From Pseudomonas pisciculturae (lineage in GTDB: Bacteria > Pseudomonadota > Gammaproteobacteria > Pseudomonadales > Pseudomonadaceae), in contig NZ_JACVZE010000011.1 of the NCBI RefSeq assembly GCF_015461805.1, forward strand, positions 103,272-167,271: DNA of 64,000 bases. The letters are read 5' to 3'. Below the pieces are notes generated by a model, which ran no database searches, was not told where the DNA came from, and saw only the letters and a program-made list of their open reading frames with translations. Of this stretch, positions 27,585 to 36,720 are shown in pieces (position 1 is the stretch's first letter; the number at the start of each line of letters is the position of its first letter). Made by a program: the position numbers and the translations under genes.

Positions 27585-28201
27585 TGATCGGTCGCCCCGC
27601 CGGAAAGGTTCAACCGCAACGCCACCACCTGGCTGACCCACGGCACCGGCCCGCTGACTGTGGCGTCAATGCGCACCGCGTAGGGCAGCCGTTTGGTCCA
27701 CGGCCAGTCGCTGATCCAACCGGTGGCCTGGCCTTTGGGCGAGACGCCGCGATAGCTCAATTGCAGCGCTTGGACATTCTTCAACAGCACCTGCGGTTCA
27801 CTGCGCGACGCCGGCACACTGAACTGGGCGGCGGATTCAAACTGGGCGAAGGCCACCTGTAAATCGCTGCCTTTCAGCTGCAAGGTGAAGCGCTGAATGC
27901 CGCCGCCGAGCACACCGGGCAAGGTCGCGACAAATTGCATCCGCTGCGCGGCCCCCACAAAAAAACCAGGGGTCTGGCTATCGTCTTCGGTCACGTCCAA
28001 CGGCAAGGCTTCGCTGATGGCCGTGCGCAAAAACTGCTGGGCGGCGCGCATTTCATCCAGGCTGGTGGTGTATCGCTGGGCCTTGAGCACGGCGCGATTG
28101 GCCCCCAGCAACGCACCGCCCACCAGGGTCAGCAGCACACCGAGCAAGCTGAGCACAATCATGATTTCAAGCAAGGTGAAGCCCTGTTGGCGTCGCTTCA
28201 C
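27581..28201 (-). CDS. gspJ: Type II secretion minor pseudopilin GspJ
   Basis: A 206-residue pseudopilin with a type III leader and cleavage site QQGFTLLEIMIVLSLLG, including Glu+5. The remainder matches the GspJ pattern (LRTAISEALPL, VQALQLSYRG, PYAVRI). It belongs to the I-J-K tip complex. Its ATG overlaps the gspI stop by 4 bp. Cleavage needs a prepilin peptidase, which is not encoded in this operon; PilD elsewhere in the genome would have to serve. Confidence 0.88.
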   Translation of the reverse strand: MKRRQQGFTLLEIMIVLSLLGVLLTLVGGALLGANRAVLKAQRYTTSLDEMRAAQQFLRTAISEALPLDVTEDDSQTPGFFVGAAQRMQFVATLPGVLGGGIQRFTLQLKGSDLQVAFAQFESAAQFSVPASRSEPQVLLKNVQALQLSYRGVSPKGQATGWISDWPWTKRLPYAVRIDATVSGPVPWVSQVVALRLNLSGGATDQ

Positions 28202-28566
28202 AGTGGCGCCCTGTCCGTCACGGCACGCAATTTAAGCGTGCTGAAATGTGCCTGGTGCGGCCCTTCGCTGACGGTCAGATCAACGCGAAACAAACGCGGC
28301 TGGCCCAATCGTGTTGGCTGCTGGGCAATGTTCAATTGCCAACGGATGCCCTGCACGCTGCCCTGGCGCACGCCACGGGCCAGCGGCCCGCTGGCTTCCT
28401 GATCGAGCACGCTGAGTGCGGCGTGGGTCAGGCGATCACTGTGATTGACCTGCGCCAGCGACCGCGCACTTTGGCCAAAGGCGACCAGCAGCACCGTGCT
28501 GCAAATCGCCATAAGCACCAGCGCGGCGAGCATCTCCAGCAGGGTGAACCCCGCCTGGCGCTTCAT
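28198..28566 (-). CDS. gspI: Type II secretion minor pseudopilin GspI
   Basis: A 122-residue pseudopilin with cleavage motif QAGFTLLEMLAALVLMAI and GspI-like continuation (LAQVNHSDRLTHAALSVLDQE, then IRWQLNI). Within the tip complex it is thought to initiate assembly. The ATG at 28566 overlaps the gspH stop (ATGA). Confidence 0.87.
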   Translation of the reverse strand: MKRQAGFTLLEMLAALVLMAICSTVLLVAFGQSARSLAQVNHSDRLTHAALSVLDQEASGPLARGVRQGSVQGIRWQLNIAQQPTRLGQPRLFRVDLTVSEGPHQAHFSTLKLRAVTDRAPL

Positions 28567-28994
28567 GGCAGGGCCTTGGACTGTACGCTGCCGGTCAGCC
28601 AGCCGATGTCGATGCGCCAACGGCGTGTGCCATTGGTCAACAACAGGTTGCCGCCCGTGGAGCTGCCATCGGGGTAGAACTCGACGCTAGAGCCGGCTTG
28701 CTCGGCGGTGTGCAGGGTCACTTGCAGGTCTGCCGGCCAATGCCTGAAGGGGCGACCGGGGGCCTTGAAGCTCAGCGTTTGCAGGTTAAATTCGGTGCTG
28801 GCCGTGTGGCCGCTGACAATCGCCCGTGCTCGCGTACTGCGCAAGGCCTCTACCATTTGCCCGACCACCTGACGCTCGCGGGCGGCCTTGAGCCCTTGTT
28901 GCAGGCCAAACCCCACCAGCCCGGCGGCGACGCTGATCAAGACGATCACCACCAGCATCTCCAGCAGGGTAAAGCCGCGCTGAGGGTTGGGCAT
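28563..28994 (-). CDS. gspH: Type II secretion minor pseudopilin GspH
   Basis: A 143-residue pseudopilin with cleavage motif QRGFTLLEMLVVIVLISV and a GspH beta-domain (ALRSTRARAIVSGHTASTEFNL, VEFYPDGSSTGGNL, WRIDIGWLTGSV). It links the tip complex to the GspG shaft. The start overlaps the gspG stop by one base (TAATG). Confidence 0.88.
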   Translation of the reverse strand: MPNPQRGFTLLEMLVVIVLISVAAGLVGFGLQQGLKAARERQVVGQMVEALRSTRARAIVSGHTASTEFNLQTLSFKAPGRPFRHWPADLQVTLHTAEQAGSSVEFYPDGSSTGGNLLLTNGTRRWRIDIGWLTGSVQSKALP

Positions 28995-29410
28995 TATTCC
29001 CAGTTGCCCAAATCGGCGCTGTAGCCTTCGCCGCCGGGCTGGCCGTCCTGGCCATAGAAGATCAGGTCGAACGCGCCGTGCTCACCGGGGAAGCGATAGC
29101 CGAAGGCATGGCCAAACGGGTCTTTCAGGTCTGACGGCTTGGCGTAGGGGCCGGCCCAACCGGCGGCATTGGCGGGTTTGTCGACCAGCTGTTGCAGGCT
29201 CTTGGGCGGCGAGCCGATATCCAGGCCGTAGCTTTCGATCTTCATCGACAGGCTCGCCAGTTGCGCCTTGCCCGCGCCGTATTTGCCCTTGTCGACGTTG
29301 CCACCGACCTGGCGTACCACGATGGTGGCGACGATGCCCAGCAGCACGATCACGGCGAGCATTTCCAACAGGGTGAAACCGCCTTGGCGGCGTGCAGGTT
29401 TGGAGCGCAT
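28994..29410 (-). CDS. gspG: Type II secretion major pseudopilin GspG
   Basis: A 138-residue major pseudopilin that builds the periplasmic pseudopilus. It shows the leader with QGGFTLLEMLAVIVLLGIVA, the central YGLDIGSPPKSLQQL and GWAGPYAKPSDLKDPFG segments, and the C-terminal calcium-site region ending GYSADLGNWE. Two starts are possible: ATG 29434 (overlapping the gspF stop) and ATG 29410; the latter is preferred because AAGGACT lies 8 bp upstream. Confidence 0.9.
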   Translation of the reverse strand: MRSKPARRQGGFTLLEMLAVIVLLGIVATIVVRQVGGNVDKGKYGAGKAQLASLSMKIESYGLDIGSPPKSLQQLVDKPANAAGWAGPYAKPSDLKDPFGHAFGYRFPGEHGAFDLIFYGQDGQPGGEGYSADLGNWE

Positions 29411-29430
29411 GGGGATTAGTCCTTGAGGGT

Positions 29431-30633
29431 TCATATATTGCTGGTCAGGCTCATCAGCGGCAGCATGATCGCGAGCATGATCACCGCCACCAGCACCGCC
29501 ATGACCACGGTCAGGGACGGCACCAGCGCAGCGAGCAGGCGGTCGATGCCGCGTTTGGCTTCGACGTCGAACACGTCGGCGACCTTGAGCAGCATGCTGT
29601 CGAGTTCGCCGGCCTGTTCGCCGACTTCAATCATTTGCAGGGCCAGGTCGGGCAGCAGCGGTTGCGCGCCAAAGGCGCTGGCCAGGGTGCCGCCGCCTTT
29701 GACTGACTCGGCCGCCTGGGCGACCTGGGCTTGCAGCGCGCGGTTGGTGCAGACCTGGCGGGCGATCACCAGCGCTTGCAGCAAGGCCACGCCATTGCTG
29801 AGCAAGGTGCCGAGGGTGCGCGCCAGGCGTGCGGCTTCGACCCTTTGCAACAGCGGGCCGATGATGCGAATGCCCAGCACGCGGCGGTCATAACGCTCGC
29901 GGCGTTGCGGGTTGCGCAGGCGTGCGGCCAGGGTCCAGATCAACCCAATCAAGCCGGCCAATACCGCCAAACCATAAGCACCGAGGAACTGGCCAAGGCC
30001 GAGAATCACTTCGGTAATCAGCGGGATCGGCACGCCGAGGTCTTTGAAAATCGGCACGAATTGCGGGACGACATACGCCAGCAACAGGGCCAGGGAACCC
30101 AGCACACCCACCACCAGAAAGGCCGGATAGATCAACGCGTTGATCACTTCGCCCCTTAACAACTGGCTGCGCTCCAGATAATCGCTGAGCTGGCGCAGGG
30201 TGTTTTCCAGCGCGCCACCGGCCTCACCGGCACGCACCATGCTCAGGTACAGCGGCGAGAACTGGCTGCCCTCCTCTTCCAACGCTTTGGATAAGGGTTT
30301 GCCGGCCTTGACGTGTTCGCGGATACGCTCGATGAGGGCACGGGTTTGCGGCTGGCCGGGCTGCTTGAGCAGGATGCCCAGCGAGCGCTCCAGCGGCTGG
30401 CCGGCGCCCAGCAGGGTCGCCAGTTGCTGGGTAAAGCTCACCAGCGCCGCACCGTTCAACTGACCACGGCCCAAGGCATTGCGCAGGCCCTGGCTGCCGG
30501 CGGGGTCGATTTGCAACAACAGCAGGCCGCGCTTGTGCAAGGTGGCCACGGCGGCGGCGTGGTCCTTGGCTTCCAGAGTGCCGTTTTGCGCCACGCCCTG
30601 GCTGTCGAGGGCGCGGTATTTGAACAGGCTCAT
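29431..30633 (-). CDS. gspF: Type II secretion inner-membrane platform protein GspF
   Basis: A 400-residue polytopic protein with the duplicated T2SSF domain. The N-terminus FKYRALDSQGVAQNGTLEA and both cytoplasmic repeats are present (SFTQQLATLLGAGQPLERSL; LARTLGTLLSNGVALLQAL), with three membrane segments including the C-terminal VVMAVLVAVIMLAIMLPL. It couples GspE ATP hydrolysis to pseudopilus growth. Start overlaps the gspE stop (ATGA). Confidence 0.92.
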   Translation of the reverse strand: MSLFKYRALDSQGVAQNGTLEAKDHAAAVATLHKRGLLLLQIDPAGSQGLRNALGRGQLNGAALVSFTQQLATLLGAGQPLERSLGILLKQPGQPQTRALIERIREHVKAGKPLSKALEEEGSQFSPLYLSMVRAGEAGGALENTLRQLSDYLERSQLLRGEVINALIYPAFLVVGVLGSLALLLAYVVPQFVPIFKDLGVPIPLITEVILGLGQFLGAYGLAVLAGLIGLIWTLAARLRNPQRRERYDRRVLGIRIIGPLLQRVEAARLARTLGTLLSNGVALLQALVIARQVCTNRALQAQVAQAAESVKGGGTLASAFGAQPLLPDLALQMIEVGEQAGELDSMLLKVADVFDVEAKRGIDRLLAALVPSLTVVMAVLVAVIMLAIMLPLMSLTSNI

Positions 30634-32360
30634 GTGCCTTCGCCCCGGGTGACGCGCAGCACTTCTTCCAGCGAGGTCACGCCGGCCACAGCTTGGCGCA
30701 GGCCTTCTTCGTGCAGGGTGCGCAGGCCGCCACGGCGAGCGGCCTGTTCAAGGGTGGCGGCGTCGGCCTGGCGCATCAGCAGGCCGCGCAGTTCTTCGTT
30801 CATCACCAGCAATTCGGTGATTGCACTGCGGCCGTGATAACCGCCGCCGGGGGCATCCGCGCGGGGTCGGTAGAGTTTGATCGGACGCTCATCGGTGAAG
30901 CGGTCCAGGCCGTGTTCGGCGATCAGTTCGGGCGGTGCTTCGAAGGCTTCGCGGGTGGCTGGATCAAGTCGCCTGACCAAACGCTGAGCGAGGATGCCGT
31001 TGACCGTCGAGGCGATCAGGTAGCTTTCGACACCCATGTCCAGCAGCCGCGTGATACTCGCCGAGGCGCTGTTGGTGTGCAGCGTCGAGAGCACCAAGTG
31101 GCCGGTCAGCGATGACTGGATCGCGATGCGGCAAGTCTCCAGGTCGCGGATCTCACCGATCATGATCACGTCCGGGTCCTGGCGCACGATGGAGCGCAGG
31201 GCCCCGGCGAAGTCCAGGCCAATGGCGGGTTTGACCTGGATCTGGTTGATGCCTTCGAGCTGGTATTCCACCGGGTCTTCCACGGTGATGATCTTGCGTT
31301 CGGCGGTGTTGAGCCGCGACAGCGCGGTGTAGAGGGTGGTGGTTTTGCCCGAGCCGGTGGGGCCGGTGACCAACAGGATGCCGTGGGGTCGCTCCAGTAC
31401 TTCAAGAAAGGTTTCGAGGCGCTGGCCGTCGAAACCCAGGCTCTGGAAGTCGAAGCTCACGGTTTGGCGGTCGAGCAAACGCATCACCACCGACTCGCCA
31501 AAGCTGGTGGGCACCGTGGACACCCGCAAATCCAGCTCCTTGCCCTGAATGCGCAGCATGATGCGCCCGTCCTGGGGCAGGCGGCGCTCGGCGATGTCGA
31601 GTCGCGCCATGATCTTCACCCGCGAAATCACCGCCGCCGAGGAACTGGACGGCGGCGCTTCGGCTTCGTGCAACACACCGTCGATGCGGTAGCGCACCTT
31701 GAGCTGGCTTTCGAAGGGTTCGATATGGATGTCGGAGGCGCGATGCTCAACGGCGCGTTGCAGGATCAGGTTGACCAGGCGTATCACCGGTGCCTCGGAG
31801 GCCATGTCCTTGAGGTGTTCGATGTCTTCCAGGGCGCCGCCCTGCTCGTCGAGGTTTTCGATCAGGGTGCCCATGGCGGAACGGCCCTGGCCGTAGTAGC
31901 GCTCGATCAACGTGTCGACTTCGTTGCGCGCGCCGATGGCCAGCCACACCGGCAAGCCACAGGCGTAGGCCACAGCCTCAAACGGATACAGCTGCGACGG
32001 GTTGGCCGCCAGCACGCGCAGGCCGCCGTGGCTCCAGCCCACTGGCACCACTTGGTAGTGACGCATGAAGCGTTCGGTCAGTGCAGGCAGCGGGTCCAGC
32101 AACGGTGGCGCAGCGTCAGCCAGCATCAACGGTGCACCGAGCAAACCGGCCCACGCCCGCGCCAACTCGACTTCGGAAACCAACCCCAGGCGGGTGAGCA
32201 GGCCGAGCAATTCGGTGTCGTCAGACTCGTGTGACAAGCGCCGGGCGCGCTCCAGGTCGACGGTTTTCAAGCCGGCATGCTGCATCAGCCAGGCGCACAC
32301 TTGTTCGGTGTCCGGGATGTGCAGTTGGCAGGCATTGATGGGCGTTGGGGGACTTGGCAT
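30630..32360 (-). CDS. gspE: Type II secretion ATPase GspE, lacking the tetracysteine zinc motif
   Basis: A 576-residue secretion ATPase, first gene of the operon. N-terminal GspE_N domains precede the core: the SEAPVIRLVNLILQRAVEHRASDIHIEP segment, Walker A GPTGSGKTT near residue 335, the Asp box, IVRQDPDVIMIGEIRD (Walker B) and the His box LSTLHTNSA. In classical GspE the region before GYxGRxGIxELL carries two CxxC pairs that bind zinc; here that stretch (RLVRRLDPATREAF...IKLYRPRADAPGGGYHGRSAITELL) has no cysteine. The catalytic core is otherwise intact. Confidence 0.92.
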   Translation of the reverse strand: MPSPPTPINACQLHIPDTEQVCAWLMQHAGLKTVDLERARRLSHESDDTELLGLLTRLGLVSEVELARAWAGLLGAPLMLADAAPPLLDPLPALTERFMRHYQVVPVGWSHGGLRVLAANPSQLYPFEAVAYACGLPVWLAIGARNEVDTLIERYYGQGRSAMGTLIENLDEQGGALEDIEHLKDMASEAPVIRLVNLILQRAVEHRASDIHIEPFESQLKVRYRIDGVLHEAEAPPSSSSAAVISRVKIMARLDIAERRLPQDGRIMLRIQGKELDLRVSTVPTSFGESVVMRLLDRQTVSFDFQSLGFDGQRLETFLEVLERPHGILLVTGPTGSGKTTTLYTALSRLNTAERKIITVEDPVEYQLEGINQIQVKPAIGLDFAGALRSIVRQDPDVIMIGEIRDLETCRIAIQSSLTGHLVLSTLHTNSASASITRLLDMGVESYLIASTVNGILAQRLVRRLDPATREAFEAPPELIAEHGLDRFTDERPIKLYRPRADAPGGGYHGRSAITELLVMNEELRGLLMRQADAATLEQAARRGGLRTLHEEGLRQAVAGVTSLEEVLRVTRGEGT

Positions 32361-32392
32361 GAGCAGCTATCTAAGGGGCAATGAAAGACCCT

Positions 32393-32480
32393 TGTGGGAG
32401 CGGGCTTGCTCGCGAAAGCGGAGTGTCAGTCACCGGATACATCGACTGACCCACCGCTTTCGCGAGCAAGCCCGCTCCCA
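32393..32480. repeat. REPIN (GTGGGAGCGGGCTTGCTCGC type)
   Basis: Inverted pair TGTGGGAGCGGGCTTGCTCG / CGAGCAAGCCCGCTCCCA around AAAGCGGAGTGTCAGTC...GACTGACCCACCGCTTT. It lies between the small exported protein gene and gspE, just upstream of the T2SS operon. Confidence 0.9.
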
Positions 32481-32504
32481 AAGGGGGGGGTTGTGCGCTG
32501 GCCG

Positions 32505-32717
32505 CTAGTTCGAGGCCTTGCTCTCTTTCAACGGCCGGCCGCCCTTGGTGGTTTCCGCTTTTTGCTTTTTGACCGCCTTGGCATCGTGCGCCTGGGTGAT
32601 CACCGTGGAATCGGCAGCGCCGGACTTGGCGTCTGCATCGGTGGACTCAACCGCCATGGCCGCACCACTCAGTGCAACGCCCAATACAACACCGGCACTC
32701 AACAGGGAAATCTTCAT
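32505..32717 (-). CDS. Small exported protein, function unknown
   Basis: A 70-residue protein with a clear signal peptide (MKISLLSAGVVLGVALSGAAMA, cleavage after AMA) and a short charged, Lys/Ala/Thr-rich mature part. CTGGAGAA stands at the right distance from the ATG at 32717. No conserved domain was recognised. It is co-oriented with the T2SS operon but separated by a REPIN. Confidence 0.65.
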   Translation of the reverse strand: MKISLLSAGVVLGVALSGAAMAVESTDADAKSGAADSTVITQAHDAKAVKKQKAETTKGGRPLKESKASN

Positions 32718-33214
32718 CAACGTTCTCCAGATCAAAAACAGCAGATTGCTCAGATGGCGCCTTGATTTCGGCCAAGACCCTACACCAAAGCGTTGTGTAT
32801 GACAGCGTGTATAAAACATGGCCTTTTAGAACTACCGAGCAACGCCACTAGTTCGCCACGACCTCATAAATTTTGTTAAACCAATCGACTGGTAGGTTTA
32901 GCCTTAGTTCAGAATCGTAATGAAATATTTCTAATTTCACGCAAAAATTAGCTTTTGTTTGACTTATAACCGCAAGAATTGCCTTAATTATTGGGTTTTT
33001 GTGATTCAAAATGCCATCGCGCGATATCACTTAGACATTATTTATAACAACAAGTAATACATTTTTCACACTAGCAAAACTGCGAAATTCGCCAAGTAAT
33101 TGCAATTAGCCATCGGTTAAAAATTGCGATAAAGGCCAACTATTGCCTACAGAAAAGTGACGAACGCGCACTTATTGGTGCGCCATGTTTAATAAACAGT
33201 TGTTGGAGAGACCC
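32718..33214. other. AT-rich intergenic region, no convincing gene
   Basis: About 500 bp between the small exported protein and the GH3 gene. From 32820 it is strikingly AT-rich compared with the flanks (runs such as ATTTTTCACACTAGCAAAAC). A 60-codon minus-strand frame at 32848-33030 lacks a good ribosome-binding site and family resemblance. The region should contain the divergent promoters. Confidence 0.6.
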
Positions 33215-35968
33215 ATGAGTAAACGCAAGATGATCGGTGCGCAGTCGGCTTTTGCCCTGCTGGCACTGGCCGTGTCCCATGCACACGCGGCGACCAGCCC
33301 GGCGCTGGACGCAGGCATGGTGAGCCGTGCAGAAAAGGCCGCCGACAAGACCCTGGCAAAGATGACCCAGGAAGAAAAGCTCGCCTATATCGGCGGCATC
33401 GGGGGCTGGGACGTCAAGCCGTTGAGCCAGTACGGCATCCCGCAGATTCACGGTGCCGACGGCGGCGTGGGCGTGCGTTACACCAGTGAAGGCAATGACC
33501 AGGGCGTGGTGTATCCGTCCGGCCCGAACGTGGCGGCCAGCTGGAACCCGCGCCGCGCCATCGACGTGGGTCGCGCCCTGGGCTATGACACGGCCAGCGG
33601 CGGTTATCAGTTCGTCACGGGGCCTGGGGTGAACCTGTACCGCATGCCCTACAGCGGGCGTGCGTTCGAGTACTTGTCGGGAGAAGACCCATTCCTCGGC
33701 GCCAGCCTGGGGCCGGCGTTGATCAACGGCATCCAGTCCCGTGGGGTGTGGGCCAACGCCAAGCACTACGCGGCCAATGACCAGGAAAGCAACCGCTTCC
33801 ACCTCGATGAAATCATCAGCGAGCGTGTGCTGCGCGAGATGACCTTGCCTCCGTTCGAGTCAGCCTCAAAGAACAGCAAAGTGGCGATGATGATGTGCGC
33901 GTTCCAGAAGGTGAACGGTGAGTTCGCCTGCGAGAACTCGCACCTGATCCACGATATCCTGAAGACCGAATGGGGCTACCCAGGCTTCGTGCAGAGCGAC
34001 TACAACGCCGTGGTCAACGGCTTGCCTGCCGCCCAGGCCGGCACCGACCTCGACATGATGGGCTACCAGATGAACAGCTCGGTGCTCAAGCCGTTCCTGG
34101 ACAGTGGCGAGCTGAGCGGCGCGACCCTGGATGACAAGGTGCGGCGCATCCTCAAGCAAATTTACCTGTTCAAGTTCGACAGCAAGGCACCGCTGACCAA
34201 CCACAACATGAACAGCGCCACCAGCAACCGCGTGGCCCTGAATGCCGCACGCGAAGGCATCGTGCTGCTGAAAAACCAGAACAACCTGCTGCCACTGGAT
34301 ACCAAGAAAGCCAAGCGCATTGCCGTGGTCGGCAACCTGGCCAAATACGCGCCGCCCACCGGGTTCGGCAGCGCCAACGTGATGGCGGCCAACTACATCA
34401 GCGAGCTGAGCGGCTTGCAGCAACTGGCACCGGGTGCCAAGGTCGAGTTTATCGACGGGCTGTCGCTGGACCCGAGCGCCTCGGTATGGACCCACACCGA
34501 CAGCGCCGGCAACAGCGCCAAGGGCCTGAAGACCGAGTTTTTCAGCAACACCAACTGGTCTGGCGACGCGGCGGCCAGCCGTACCGACACTCATGTCGAC
34601 CTGGACTGGTCCACCGACAGCCTGCCAGTGAATGGCGACACCGCCGCCACCTCGATTCGCTACAGCGGCCAGGTCACGCCGACGGTCAGCGGCGAGCAGG
34701 TGTTCAAGATCCGCGCCGACGGTGCGGTGCGCCTGTACGTCGACGGCAAGAAAGTCCTCGACAACGGCGACGGCAAGCCGCTGCCGAACAACAGCATCCC
34801 GCCCACGATTCCGGTGTTTGCCAAGGTCAAGCTGCAAGCTGGCAAGCCGGTTGATATCAAGCTTGAGTACTCGCGCCGCAACGGCTATCTCTCCACCATG
34901 GGCGGCCTGGTCGGCGTGCAAATGAGCTGGGCTTCACTGGTTGCACCGCAAGACCTGTCTCAGTACGACGCAGTACTGGTGGCCGCCGGCAACAGCAATG
35001 AATACGAAGGTGAAGGGTTCGACCACAGCTTTGATCTGCCTGAGTTTCAGGGCCAGTTGATCCAGAGCATCGCCAAGGTCAACCCGAACACCGTGGTCAC
35101 GATGCACGGCGGTACCGGCTTGAAGATGAGCGACTGGATCGACCAGGTGCCGGCCGCGCTGCATGCGTTCTACCCTGGGCAGAACGGCGGCCAGGCGTTG
35201 GCGGAGATTTTGCTGGGCAAGGTCAACCCGTCGGCCAAGTTGCCGATCAGCATCGAGCGCAATATCGAAGACAACCCGATCTACGCGACCTTCCCGAAAT
35301 TCGACAACCAGGAAACCCTGGCCGAGATGAGCTACAAGGACGACCTGTTCCTGGGCTATCGTGGGTATGAGAAAAAGGGCATCAAGCCGCTGTATCCGTT
35401 CGGGTATGGCTTGTCGTACACCACCTTTGGCTACAGCAATATCAGCGTGAGCCCTGGGGTTGCGGTGGCGGGCGCGCCGATCAAGGTGTCGTTCGACCTG
35501 GCTAATACCGGCAAGGTCGCTGGCGCTGAAGTGGCCGAGTTGTATGTGGGCCAGAACCACCCGAAAGTCGAACGGGCGCTTAAGGAACTCAAGGGCTACA
35601 AGAAGGTGTTCTTGAAACCGGGTGAGAGCAAGCGCGTGACCATCGAACTCAACGACCGCTCGCTGGCTTACTACGACGTGAAGAGCAAGCAATGGGTGGT
35701 GGATGCGGACAGTTTCAACTTGTCGGTGGGTGCTTCGTCTCAGGACATTCGTCTGAATGCCAAGCTGGTTAACCCGTTCCGCCAGGAGCTGTCGACCACC
35801 ACCAGCAATCCCTTGCCGCGTTCGGCGTTGAATTCGACGTTGCGGGAGTTGCCGCAGGTGAAGACTGGTGGGGTGCTGCATCAGAATGACGGGGATAGCG
35901 GCACCAGCGCAGGTGATGGCTATGACATGAGCGATGACAGTGCTCAGGGCAGTTCTGCCGGGAACTGA
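33215..35968 (+). CDS. Secreted glycoside hydrolase family 3 (beta-glucosidase/xylosidase-like) with PA14 insert
   Basis: A 917-residue exported enzyme. Signal peptide about residues 1-26 (ending SHAHAA). The GH3 N-terminal barrel includes GIPQIHGADGGVG, KHYAANDQE, and the nucleophile motif GFVQSDY with Asp262. The C-terminal GH3 domain (NAAREGIVLLKNQNNLLPL) is interrupted by a PA14 domain at about residues 435-570, which usually shapes substrate binding; a fibronectin-III-like domain follows (AGAEVAELYVGQ). It hydrolyses terminal beta-linked sugars from oligosaccharides; exact sugar unknown. GGAGAG precedes the ATG. Being next to a T2SS operon, it is a candidate secretion substrate. Confidence 0.9.
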   Translation: MSKRKMIGAQSAFALLALAVSHAHAATSPALDAGMVSRAEKAADKTLAKMTQEEKLAYIGGIGGWDVKPLSQYGIPQIHGADGGVGVRYTSEGNDQGVVYPSGPNVAASWNPRRAIDVGRALGYDTASGGYQFVTGPGVNLYRMPYSGRAFEYLSGEDPFLGASLGPALINGIQSRGVWANAKHYAANDQESNRFHLDEIISERVLREMTLPPFESASKNSKVAMMMCAFQKVNGEFACENSHLIHDILKTEWGYPGFVQSDYNAVVNGLPAAQAGTDLDMMGYQMNSSVLKPFLDSGELSGATLDDKVRRILKQIYLFKFDSKAPLTNHNMNSATSNRVALNAAREGIVLLKNQNNLLPLDTKKAKRIAVVGNLAKYAPPTGFGSANVMAANYISELSGLQQLAPGAKVEFIDGLSLDPSASVWTHTDSAGNSAKGLKTEFFSNTNWSGDAAASRTDTHVDLDWSTDSLPVNGDTAATSIRYSGQVTPTVSGEQVFKIRADGAVRLYVDGKKVLDNGDGKPLPNNSIPPTIPVFAKVKLQAGKPVDIKLEYSRRNGYLSTMGGLVGVQMSWASLVAPQDLSQYDAVLVAAGNSNEYEGEGFDHSFDLPEFQGQLIQSIAKVNPNTVVTMHGGTGLKMSDWIDQVPAALHAFYPGQNGGQALAEILLGKVNPSAKLPISIERNIEDNPIYATFPKFDNQETLAEMSYKDDLFLGYRGYEKKGIKPLYPFGYGLSYTTFGYSNISVSPGVAVAGAPIKVSFDLANTGKVAGAEVAELYVGQNHPKVERALKELKGYKKVFLKPGESKRVTIELNDRSLAYYDVKSKQWVVDADSFNLSVGASSQDIRLNAKLVNPFRQELSTTTSNPLPRSALNSTLRELPQVKTGGVLHQNDGDSGTSAGDGYDMSDDSAQGSSAGN

Positions 35969-35990
35969 TCGGTAAGCAGGATGCTTTTCA

Positions 35991-36079
35991 GTGGGAGCGG
36001 GCTTGCTCGCGAAAGCGGTGTGTCAGGCGATACAAGTGCCAGCTGAACCACCGCCTTCGCAGGCAAGCCAGCTCCCACA
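35991..36079. repeat. REPIN between convergent GH3 and TetR genes
   Basis: Inverted units GTGGGAGCGGGCTTGCTCGC and GGCAAGCCAGCTCCCAC around AAAGCGGTGTGTCAGGC...CTGAACCACCGCCTTCGC; the right unit is slightly degraded. Confidence 0.85.
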
Positions 36080-36105
36080 TTTGACGCTGCCCACTTTGGA
36101 TTGCA

Positions 36106-36720
36106 TCAGGGTCTGATGGCGGCTTCGACCCGTGCGATGTAGGTGTCGAAGCGCGCTACCAAATCGACCTGCTCGGGAAACCGCAGCCACTGGATCTGCA
36201 ACCCATCCATCATCGCCAAAATCTCTTCCACCAGCCCGGCGATATCCACGTCGGCGCGCACCTCCCCCGCCGCCACCAACTCCGCAAACTGCCCCTGCAT
36301 GCGCTGATGAATCGCCGCATAGCGCACCTGGAACCAGCTCCACGCCGGGTGGGTGTCCAGCAAACTCTCGGCATTCAAAATGCTAAACGCCCGCACCACC
36401 CCCGGCGCCGTGGCGTTCGAGCGGTTGATCGCCCGCAGACTGCCGAGTAAACCGTTCAGGGACTTCTCCGCACGCACTTCATCGGCAATTCGCTGATTGA
36501 CCTCGTCCCGACGCTGCAACACCCCCATCAACAGTGAGATCTTGCTGGGAAAGTGATGCAGCAAACCGGCCACTGAAATGCCCACGATCGCCGCCACCTG
36601 GGCCATGGATGCGCCGCTGTAGCCTTCCAGGGAAAACACCTGCAAGGCTGCGTCCAGCAGCTCCTCGCGGCGCTTTTCGCCTTTGGGGGCGCGACGGGTT
36701 TTGGGAGTGGGTTGGGTCAT
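36106..36720 (-). CDS. TetR/AcrR-family transcriptional regulator
   Basis: A 204-residue repressor-type protein. The N-terminal DNA-binding domain is GEKRREELLDAALQVFSLEGYSGASMAQVAAIVGISVAGLLHHFPSK, with the family's helix-turn-helix; the C-terminal half (residues about 85-200) is a ligand domain of unknown specificity. The ATG at 36720 overlaps the stop of the LacI gene (ATGA), so both regulators are made from one message, an unusual pairing of two regulator families. Confidence 0.9.
   Translation of the reverse strand: MTQPTPKTRRAPKGEKRREELLDAALQVFSLEGYSGASMAQVAAIVGISVAGLLHHFPSKISLLMGVLQRRDEVNQRIADEVRAEKSLNGLLGSLRAINRSNATAPGVVRAFSILNAESLLDTHPAWSWFQVRYAAIHQRMQGQFAELVAAGEVRADVDIAGLVEEILAMMDGLQIQWLRFPEQVDLVARFDTYIARVEAAIRP

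Noticed and set aside
32848..33030. 60-codon minus-strand frame in the AT-rich region
   Set aside because: Poor ribosome-binding site, no family resemblance, and stop-poor frames are not informative over so short a stretch.
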